Positions 46,801-58,800 of a stretch of DNA of 64,000 bases are shown one piece after another. The notes beneath the pieces are model-generated. The model saw only the letters and a program-made list of their open reading frames with translations. It had not been told where the DNA came from and did not search any database. The DNA lies in contig JAITPR010000022.1 of the NCBI GenBank assembly GCA_031289315.1, positions 62,001-126,000 of the forward strand. Reading direction: 5' to 3'. The translations under genes were made by a program, and so were the position numbers. The DNA is from Clostridiaceae bacterium. Lineage in GTDB: Bacteria > Bacillota > Clostridia > Christensenellales > CAG-917. How positions within the stretch are numbered: position 1 is the first letter of the stretch; every line of letters begins with the position of its first letter.

Positions 46801-49800
46801 GGGTATAAGCTTCACTATAGGCAATATCTTCGACGCAAACGGCGTAAAGTTCCTTGTCAAAATCAACGGCGTTGAAATTACCGTATCCGTATCCGGCGGC
46901 TTGACGGTAGTCGGCTTTAACTCCGCTTCCTTTATCGGCAACGGTAGCTACGCCTTTAAGGCGCACAACGTCGGTTCCTATACCGTGGAAATCGTGAGCG
47001 TGTCGGACAGCAGAGGCTCCGGCGACAACTGCAACTACGAAATGACCGCCGTCGACGGAAAAACAAATAAAACCTTTGCAATAACCGTGCGTACCGCTCA
47101 AATTTCATGGACGGTTCCCGCCTTCGTTTACGACGGCACTACCAAAGACCTACCCCGCCCCGTCATCAGCAACCTTGCAAACAGCGACGTCGCCGTTTTG
47201 GAATGGGATACCGCGGGCGTTAACTCCGCTAAACACGCCGGAAATTATGAAGCTAAATTGCTTAGAACGCTTACCGGCGCGGACGCCGGCAACTACTCCT
47301 TAGAGGATGTGAGCGCCGACGACTTGAAGCAAGCTTGGACAATCTCAGCTAAGCCCCTTTCCGTGGTATGGTCGCAAATTTCCGACGGTACCAACTTCGT
47401 ATACACATACGATAAGTCGGAACACGGCGCGCGCGCTACCGTGAGCGGTATCGTTTCCGGCGACTCTCTAACCTTCGCGACAAGCTTAGCGGATACGGAA
47501 AGCAATAAGACCTTCTCTAACGTCGTAGGCACCTCGTTGACCATTGATTTCACGGCGGTAAACGCGGCTTCCTACCTCGTCAAAATTCTTTCGACGACGA
47601 ATACCGATTACTCTATTTCCGAATCCTCACAAAGCTTCTCCATCGGCAAGCGCACCGTATACCTTACGTGGCAAAGCTTCAATATGGACTTAGCTTCCGT
47701 GATTTACGACAAGGACTACCATGGTAGATGCGCAACCGTCGACGGAATTGTGAGCGGCGACAATCTTACTCTTGCATTCACCTTTGCGGCTTCGATTACC
47801 GGTGCATTCAATTCCACCGGCTTCGCCTCCGGTACCGCGGTAGCCCTCGTAAACAACGACGGCGGCACTAACTCTTACGTGTTTAAATCCATAAACGCCG
47901 CCCCCTACTCCGTAACCTTGTCGGCACTTGGCGGCGACGATGTAGATAACTACACCCTTTCCGTATCCGGCAGCTCCGCATGGACGATTTCACAGCGTCC
48001 CATCTCCGTAACATGGAGCGGTGTAGATGCCGGTTGGAGCCTTGAAGGCACCGTGTTTGCCCGCATTTACGACGGCGGAAACCATTCCTTGACGGCGGAA
48101 ATTTCCAACCTTTGCGCCGATGACTTAGGCTTGTCAATCACGTTTGCGGGCGAACAAAACATGCGCAACGTACGCACGGGTAGCGATTACCGCGTATACG
48201 TAGCGTCACTCACCGACCCCACCGGTAACTACGCGATGCCCGACGATACGCTTTATGCCGATTGGCGCATAAATCCGGTTATAATCACGGCAGTGTCCTA
48301 TGAGGTTGTCGACGGCAGTATAATCTATACGGGAACCCCCGTAACCGTGGGTTCGACAAACGCCTACGACATAAAATACACCCTGACGGGCGTGGTTGCC
48401 GGAGATAATCCGAACGTAACGCTTTTGTTCAGCCGCGACATTGAAGGCAATACCATTTGGGAGGAAACCCCCGTCAACGCAAATAGAAACTTCGGCGGCA
48501 CTTGGGATTACTTTGTGCGTATTTCCGCACTTAACGACACAAATTATGTGCTCAACGACATTGACCCCATGACCGAAGCACCCATAAATACGTCGATACA
48601 ATTTTGGATTGAGCCGCACGCATTAAGCGCAAACGACTTGGCGTTTACACTGAACGGAAGCAACCACACGTGGGGAACGCCTATTACCTATCAATACGAA
48701 ACCCCGCAAATTCTCACCGCGTCGGTCATATTTACAAACGATACGGTATTGCAATACCTGTACGGTAACGGCTTAATATCAAATTCGACCTTCGACGTCT
48801 ACGCGTCATATATATTCGGTCTTTGCACCTGCGGTCTTTACGGCGATATAAACCTTATCCATCATGAGGACGGCGACCAACATCAGTGGCTTACGGACAG
48901 CTATGGAAATTGGATTAGAAGCGGCGGCTACGGCGCGTACGAATATGCCTTTAACGGACCTACGCACGCAGGATATTATTGGTTGGCTCTTCAACTCACC
49001 CCGAACTCCGCTTTCGGTAGCCCCAGCCAAAACTTTACGCTTACAAATTCGCCTTACTCCGACGGCAAGTATTTCGACAAATCAGGCGACAACTACTATT
49101 TGAAGTACCCCAACCTTGCCGGCACCGTACTCGCGTCGAACGAGAGCTTACCGAGCGGCTTCGTATTGCAGTTTAACGTCAATCAGGCTACCGGTGCGTT
49201 TGTCCCCGGCGAGGATATGGAGTCCTCCGAAACTATCGTGTTTAACGGCGATTATTATCACGCGGCACCCGGCATCAACACCGGCTGGAGCGCATCCACC
49301 ATATCTGTGGTAATAACCGACATAACAAATCCGGGCAATCCCATTCCCATCGCCACATACACATATCAAGAATACTTGAGTTTGAGCGCGGGAGCCGGCG
49401 TGCGCAATGTCGGCAAATACCGTATCGACTTCGTAAACAACGACGAACAAGCGGCGGGCGACAACGTTTCCTGCGACTACGTAACGGGTACCGCGCCTAG
49501 CTTTGCCATAGAACGCATAATCGTTCCTAAATCCGTAAATATCACAGTCAATTCAAGGGTAAAGATATACGATGGCGGCACCGTGTACGTTTACGGCGCG
49601 CAAGGCTTCACCTACGTCACGGCGGCGGCGAAAACCGACGGCGAATATGCCGACCTAAACGGCAATTTCATAACCGGCACATCGTTCACGTTAATCGCGG
49701 CTTACGCATGGTCTTATGTAACTACTGCTTATGACAACCTTATTACCTTTACGCTAAGTAGCGCGGACGCAAACAACTATGTTCTTTGCTTCGTCGGTGA

Positions 49801-52800
49801 TGTCGGCGACAATTACGATGCGGAATTGAAAGAGATATACGGCAGAATTGACCCCTTAACGGTTACTCCCGTTAAAGTACAATGGTCGTCCCCCGTTTCC
49901 TTCGAATACGACGGGACGGAAAAATCCGTTTATGCATCTATAATTAATCTCCTTATCGGCGATGAAATCGTGAGCTTCATATATGAATATACCGGTTCTA
50001 TAACCGTGGGCGGGTTTGAAAGAACATACACAAATAAGGCGACTAACGCAGGCAAATACTACGCTAAAATAGTAGACTTTGACAAGAGTGACGCCGGCAA
50101 CGACGCATGGAAAAACTATAGTATCACCGGTGAAATCGGCGTTGCATGGGAAATCATCCCGCGCGCCCTTTCGATTGTTTGGAAGGACTATGACGGCAGC
50201 GTCTTAGGCACCGATACGACGGTATATACCGAGGTCTACAGAGCGTCGGCATTAGGAAAATCCTTTATTGCGGGAAACATCGCGGCACGCGACAGCGACA
50301 TAGCCGCATTTGCAAACGGCACAATAAGCTTTGTGTTCACATTTACCAACGGCACCGCTACCTTAAGCAATCTAACGACATCGGGCGGACTGACGGCGGC
50401 GTTTGCGGTCGGTCGGTACTCCTTCACGGCTATTAACGCTGGCGCCGACTACCGCGTGACAATCACCGGAATTCAAGGCGCAGGCGCCGGCAACTACTCG
50501 ATTTCGGGTAACTACCGCGATTTCGTAATAAGCCCGAAGGAAGTAATTCTTGCATGGCGGCTAGACACCGAAAACAAGGACAGCGTGGAATACGATAAGG
50601 CTACCCACGAACTCTCCGCGGTTTGGAGAGAGGTCGACGGCGACGACGTTTACGGCAATGTTTACGCGTCCGATTTTGCCTCATTCTCCCTCACTCTTAC
50701 GGGAACCACGGGAGTCAACGCGACGCAATACACCGCGACTGCCGCATCTAATAACCCGAACTACGTGATAGCGACGGACTCCGCGTCGAAGGTATGGCAC
50801 ATAACCAAGCGCACTCTTACGCTGTCCTTTGAAGCGTATTACACAAACGACCACTCCGGTTATGTCTACACCTATTCGGGTGTCGCGCAGGGCTTACGTC
50901 TTGTTGTAGAAAGGCTCTGTTTAGGCGACAGCATCGGGTTCTCGGTAGAATTGGGCGCCGGCGTTTCAGAAATATCCGACTTAGTCTTCGGTGCGACCGC
51001 CGTAGGCGTCTACACCGTGAAGATAGCGGATGTTTTACCCGAATATCCCAACTACGCCATAAATGACAGGGACGGCAGCTTTGAGATAATCCGACGCGTA
51101 CTCACAATCGTGTGGAACCAGCCCTTGACCTTTACATACAGCACCGCTCAGTACTCCGTGACGGCGGCCTTTACCAACCTTGTCGGCGGCGACAGCGTAA
51201 CTCCCGTATATTCGACGGTCGGTTACACAAACACTGAAGCCCTCGTCGGTAGCTACACGGCATTCATCTCCGACATAAGCGGGGCTTCAATAGCAAACTA
51301 CCGTCTGCCCGAAGAGGCTACTGACGGCACCGCGCTCTTCAACAGCCGCAAAACCGATTGGAGCATAACGCCTAAGACGTTAACGCTCACGTGGACGGAT
51401 ATATTCCCGGCGGAGGATGCACGAAATAACCGTCCGGCGGTTACATATTCCGTGGACTACAATAAGAAGTCTTACGGCAAACGCTTAGTCATATCCGGTC
51501 TTGAAGGCAGCGATATATGCGACATTACAATAACCTTTACAACCGCCGCCATGAACTTAGGCTTGACCTCCGGTGAGGCTTTCACGTTTACCAACGGATA
51601 TGGTTACGCCTTCACGGCAATAAACGCTTTGGAAAGCGGCTACTCGGTGACGGTGACCGCCATAAGCAACGGCAACTATGCCCTACCCGCATTGGTTAAC
51701 CTTTCGCAGTCGTTCACGATTATGCGCAAAACGCTTTCAGTTTCGTGGAACCAATCGGCAGGCTATACCGTTTCTTACAACGGAACTCCTTATTCCGTAG
51801 CGGCTTTTGCCACCAATCTTGAAGATGACGACGTCGTTAATTTGACTTACGTAAACACGGGAGTTCTTTCGGGTAGCCGTTATCTCAACGTAACCGCAAC
51901 GGACGCTAAGAAATATTTAGCTACGATAGCCGCCGCTCTTGAAGGCACCGACAAGGATAACTACGTGTTACCGCAATCGCAGAGTATCCCCTCTTTAGAG
52001 TGGGAAATAGCGCCGTTGGCTGTTGAAATAGAATGGATAAACGCAAGCGCATATCTAAACTTCACATACACCTCCTCCGAGTACGCCGTAAACGCGAACA
52101 TTATCAATAAGCAGAGAGATAGCGATACCTTTATGTTGGCGTATGAAACCGTAGGCACTACCGGCACAAATCCCGATAGAACGTATGCCGCGCGCGCTAC
52201 AAACGCCGGGCTTTACACAGCACGTATAATATCTCTGGGCAACTCCAACTACACTCTCAAGGTCAGCGAAAGCGTTTACGTCGACAATATAAGCGCGGAT
52301 TGGAAAATCAATCAAGCCGTAATAGAGGGTATCTCCATTGCCGACAGCACGGTAACCTACACGGGCTTGCCACAAGCGATAAGAACCTTCGTAAGCGGCG
52401 CGCTGTTCACGGACGTATACGACAATTTCGCGCTTGTGTCCACGCAGTTCGGCGATACCGCGACCATAACCTATAAAATTACGCCGCTTAACGGAAGCAT
52501 ATCCAACGGCAACGCCGCATCCGGCGTACACAGAATTTTGGGAGCGGTGTCCTACTACACCGTGACCGCAACCGTTGCAACTGCCGACGGCAACTATCAA
52601 GATTTGACGCTCGATTCCGCGAAGCTAACGGTAAACCCCGCTCCGCTTACGCTTACCTTTGCCTACACCGACGGTATAGACGCAAGCGGCTTTATCACCT
52701 ACGACGGTGAGACGCACGGCTTTACCCTCACGGTAAGCGGCATACTCAGCCCCGGCGGCACAACCGACACTGTAAAGCTTACCTTGACGCTTACGGGCAC

Positions 52801-55800
52801 TTCCTTTAACAGCACCGGCATTATCTCCGGAGAGACCGTTATCGCAAACGGTACGCCTTACTCTTTCGATGCCATAAACGCGGATACTTACAAGGTATCC
52901 GTGGACGGCGTTAGCAACGGAAACTACGCACTTCCCACAGAGGACTACTTCAAGCAGTTCACGATAAGCAAGCTCTTGCTTACCGCCGAATGGGCTACCG
53001 TAAGCTACACCTACAACGGCGGCGAATATGTGTACGAAGCGACCTTAGGTAATAAGGTTATCGACGACGACGTGGCTTTCGTCTACGACAACTCCGGCAA
53101 CTCCACGGGCTTCGACGTATTCTACAACAACAGCGCGGTACACGCCGGCAATTACATATCCCGCATAACCGGTTTGATAGGTTTGGCAGCTGCTAACTAC
53201 GAATTACCCGTTTTGGCGTCGCGCTCACACGCTTGGAACATTGCACAACGCAAGGTTACCGTAGCTTGGTCGGAAGGCTCCGAATTCGTCTACGACAAAA
53301 CTCCTAAGTCCAAAACCGCAACCGTAACAAATCCCGTAGGAAGCGACGTCTTAGTGTTGACGTACAAAACCACTGGTACCACCGGCACCGACCCCGACAG
53401 AAAGTACGCCTCTAGCGCAACGAGTGCGGGACTTTACACCGCACTCATAACCGCACTGGGCAATTCCGACTATACGCTTACGGACGCCGAAAATATAAGC
53501 GCAAATTGGGAAATAAAGAAAGCCGACATATCCAACATATCGCTTATAGGCGTAACCGCCACTTACGATACGGCGGAACACGCCATAAGAACCTCAATAG
53601 TGTACGGCGATACCCCCGTTATTTCAAACGATATATTATCCTCCTTTGAGTTTGTATCGGCTTTCGGCGACACGGTGACGGCGACGTATTACATCAAACA
53701 ATCGCACCTATTGGATACCGCGTACGTTGCCGGCAACTCTGCGACAAACGTTTCCATGAACGGCAGCACGGTAAGCACCTATACGGTACTGTTGGTCTTG
53801 ACCGCCGGCGATAACTACAATAGCAAGGAGCTTACCGCGATACTCAACATCACGCAAGCCGACATAGACAATCTTGAGCTTTTCGTAAGCGGCAGCGGCG
53901 GCGAAAACGTAACTGTTTCCGGCAACGCATTCACGACTACCTATTCGGGCGGCGCCTATGTGTTTAACGTGAGAAACAAAAACACGCTCCTCTCCGACAA
54001 CCTGAAAACTCAACTGTCCGACAACATTATAAGCATTGTCCGCACCGTTAATCAGACCGCCGGATACTCCGCAACGGATGCCGACGACTATACATTGGTC
54101 GCCACGGTAAGCGCGGGAAGCAACTATAAGACGCTTGTACTCACGGGTACGCTTAAGATAAACCAAGCGGTTATGGTGTTAGCCGGTACCGGTGACGCTC
54201 CAAACTTCTTTAACGATCAATCCGTGGCGGTCACCTACGGCGCGTCGTTGTTCTTCTTCAACCTGAATTCGGATACAAATCCGGAAACGGCACAACGGAT
54301 ACTCTACACCGTAAGACCCTCCGGCGTTCCCGGCTACGCAGGCGACGAGGTGTCCGTAACATATTTCTACGGCACATTTAACAACGGCGTTTACCCCTAC
54401 GAATTTGAGGGCTTAAAGGACGTCGGCACATACTTCTTGCAAGCGATAATATCTCACAAAAACTACGAAACCGTGACCTGCACGGCTACGTTGCAAATCG
54501 TTGAAAAGAACCTTGCCGACAATGACATGAACCTATACATGCACGGCTACACCGCCACATACGCGGGCGATGAAGTGTTCTATAGCATAGGCGTGTCTAA
54601 AAACGGCAATACAAGCACCGGCATGGTTTATACAATAGTATCCTCCGTGGCGCTCTATTCCGGCGACACCGCAACGATAACCTACACCTACAAATACAAC
54701 AACGGTTCTATCTCAACCTTTACCGACACTACGGCGAACAACGCGGGCACATACGACGTATACGCGTACATAGACGGCGGTTCCAACTATATCGCGCGCG
54801 AAATACACGCGGTAATCGTCATAAATCCCGCAGAAATCTCCGGCATCGGTTTAGAGGGAGCGGTAACGCTCACCTACGACGGATTAACCCACGCGGTAAC
54901 CGTCACGGGAACGGATACGCAATTCGGTCACTCCGTAACGTTGTCTTATTCCATAACTCCCGCTGGCGAATCTACCAACAGCGCTAAGAACGTAGGCACA
55001 TATACGGTTACCGCGGTGCTCAACGCCGCCGGCGATACCCAAAACGGCAACTATAACACGTTGACGCTTATCGGAATGCTCACCATAGAAAAAGCCGACA
55101 TGTTCAACGCCGACAACACGGCAAACGACGGTATATTCTACTTGAACGGCGGCACCGTAACGTACAGCAGCTACAATTATTACGTCAACATAGTGCGTTT
55201 GTTGGAAAACATCGGCGTTTCATCCGGCTCACAGTTGCTTTTAACGGCAATCGTCCCCGCAAACAACATTTCACTTGAAAACGCGGACACGGCGGCAATC
55301 GCATACTACTTAGGCGACACAAGCACGGTATTCAGCGGAAAGAAGGACGTCGGCACTTATCAAATAAGAGCCGTCCTCTCCAACCCGAATTACAATGATT
55401 ACGTGCTTACGGCGTCTGCTCCGCTGCAAATAACCGAACGTTACGAGGACGTCATATGGCGCGTTGACGGCGAAATCGTATCGAGCGTCGCCGCACAAGC
55501 TTTCACCTACAACGGCGGCAACCAAAGCGGTAAGATAACGGCGTCTATCCCCTTACTGGCGGGCGACGGCGGCGGCAGCTTAGGCTTGACCGTAATCTTC
55601 AACCAAAGCGGCTCAACCGTTCAATTCTTTAACGCCGGCGAATACTCCGTAGAGGCGCAAAACAACACCAATTCCAACTATGCCCTACAATCGGATACGG
55701 ATACGGCATACATGGCTAAAGCCGAAATAATCAAATATCTCACGGACTACACCACCGTTTACAACGGTTCGACTTGGTATCTGGCGGTAGGCGACACGCA

Positions 55801-58800
55801 AACCGCAAGCCTCGTTTCCAAAGCGATATTCGATGCCGACATAGCCTTGCTAGGTTCCGATACCGCCCATGTCGTCTATACGGTTTCCGTCGACGGCGGC
55901 GCGACTTGGAGTACCTACAACGGCGTTAAAAATGCCCTTACCTCCTACCTCATAAGGGCGGTCGTTTCCGGCATGGATAACTACACAACCGTATCGGAAG
56001 AAAGCAATATCAATTGGCAGGCGCAAGCGACGCTTACGATAGAAAAGGCTACGCTTACGATTGCCCCCGACAACAATTGGGAAAAGGTTTACGACGCGAC
56101 GACCGAAGCAAAATTCACCGTAAGCAGCGGATTTGTTTCCGGTGAAGGTACGTCCTTAAATGTAACCGCAAGCTACAACGACAAGAATGTAGGCACAAAC
56201 AAGACTATATCCTTTACAATCGTATCCACCGACGGCGAGGTGTCCGCGGACAACTACACGGTAGCGGCGGTCAACACCGGCGTTATCACCGCCCGCGAAT
56301 TAAGACTTAAGGCGGGCGCACTCACCACCGTTAAGACCTACGACGGCACGACATTGGCGAAAGCTCTTTCAAACTACACCGACTTCTTAGCAAATTACGA
56401 CGTCTTTGAAGATGACAGAGGCGACCTCACGGTAACGGCTTCCTACGGAAACCGTCACGTATCCGCGACAAACACAATAATCTTCGTTCTTGACGGCTTG
56501 GAGGCGGGCAACTATAGAATTGACAACCTTGCGGAAAGTGCAAGCATACGCATTGAGCCTCTCTCCGTAAATCTGCTTTGGAGCGAAAACGCAAGCGGCT
56601 TCACATACAACGGCGTAAACAACACCGTAACCGCTTCGTTCTCTCTTGTGGGCGGCGACATAACCGACGGCAATAGCGGAATTTATCAAATGATAGTGAC
56701 GCTTTGGACGGACGATAATCTCACCGTAGCGGCGACTGCCTACCGCAACGCGGGAACCTATTACATCAATGCCGCCTTCCATGACGGCGACACTCAAATA
56801 GCGACCGATTACAACATTTCCACGACGCTCACGCGTACGGCGATTATCGCAAAGCGTGAGGTAACCGTGGTTTGGACGGGTATTACGTCTTTCACCTACA
56901 CTAACGTGGATTATTTGGACGACATACTTGCCCAAATAACGTTGGTAGGCGACGATAGAACAACATACTTTACCGGCGAAAGCGGACTCTACGCTTTAAT
57001 CGTAAGCATACTCACATACGACCATTCGTTCTTAGATACCGCTACCCTGCTACACGCGGGTCAATACACGCTTTCGGCGGCGTTCTCCACGCCTACGCTT
57101 CTCGACAACTACGTCCTTATAGACTACGAAAGAGAAGTGACCGTGGAGAAAGCGGAAATCGACAACATATCCTTCAACGGCACTCACGAAACCGTCGTAT
57201 ATGACGGCACCTCGTATTACTTCTACGTCAAAGCCGGAAACAGCGGCGGCTACACGCTGGGCAACAGCAACACAATGCCGGAAACCTTCGCCTATCCGTA
57301 TGCGGAAGGTCCCATGTCGATAGTCTACAACGGCGGCGACATATCCGGTTTGAACGTTACCGGCAACAACGGAGCGCGCGAGGTTCGCACAGGCGCTTCG
57401 ACCTATCAAATAACCGCGTCCGTAACCGGCAACTCCGACTACGTCGATTGGTACGGCACCGTTACCATAACGATTGTAAAGGGTACGCTGTCATTGCTGT
57501 TTGCACATGACTACACCACCTCCTATATCGGCGACGACGTATTCATCTACGTCTACGAAACCGAAACGGGCAGTGCGTCAATCACCTTTACGGAACTGCG
57601 CTATACCGACGGAATGTCCGTAAGCGTTGAATACACCTATACCTATACTGCGTATGACATCGCGTACAATCTCTTAAACGTAACCACCCCCGCTCAGTTC
57701 TTGGGCGCAAGAAACAGCGGCGTTTACAAAGTAACCGCGGTAGTTCGTGAAACCAAAAACTACAAGGGTTGGCCTCTTACCGGCGACGGCGAATGGAATG
57801 CAAACGGTACGGAAGCCAAAATTACAATTAATCCGTATGTATCTACGGTGAGCTGGCGTCTTGACGGCGACCCTGCAAAGAGCGCCGACACTATTTACAA
57901 CGGCACAAACCAACGCGGCAGAATATCCGCAATCATAGGCGCGCGCGGCACGGACGGCAACGGCTCGTCACAACAAATAATCCTTGACTTTATAATAACC
58001 TACCGCGACTCGGCAATAGATTATGCGGCAAGCAACGGCGGCGACAACGAGTTCCGCCTAGCGGGCGCATACGGCTCCGCAGCGCGCTTCTCCGACGAGG
58101 ACGAGGCAGCTTATCTCTACGGACTGAACTATAATATAGATATCGGCAAGGAATACTTGAATTGGGTCATGGAAAAGCTGTCCGTGGACTTCGAATGGTA
58201 CAACACCAACGCAAACGGCGACAGCACCGGAGTCGCGTATAATCCCCTATTCCCCGCCGTCTATGACAAAACTATACACGGCGTCGTAGCAATAGGCTTA
58301 GGACTTAACAACGCGCAAATTCCTCTCGTATCCTTACAGACTGCCGGTTACCTTTACTCCAGCGAAAACGCGGGAGAATTCCTAGCCAAGGTTGAAAGCA
58401 TCGCCATGGACGCGTGGGAGACCATTGAGGGCTATGACCCCGCATTGTTCTATCTCAACTATCAGCTGCCTGCCGCCAACCGCCTGTCGCTTACATGGAA
58501 AATATTGAAGCGCACGGTTACATTCGCCATAAGCACCTCCAAAATGACTAAGGTTTACGACGGTAGCACAAGCTTCCCCTTAGGCGAAACCACTAAAACC
58601 ATCGTGGCGGATTCAAACAATCCCCTACTTGTTATCTTCACCTACTCCACGCAACTTCTTACCGACGGTACGAATAACTTCATATTGTGGAGCATCTCCA
58701 ACATAATCGAAGGGGATAAAAATGATGCAAATCTGATGTTCAGCCTTACATTGGCTGTTGCGGAAAAAGCAAACGTAAACGCCAAAACGGGCGGTATTGT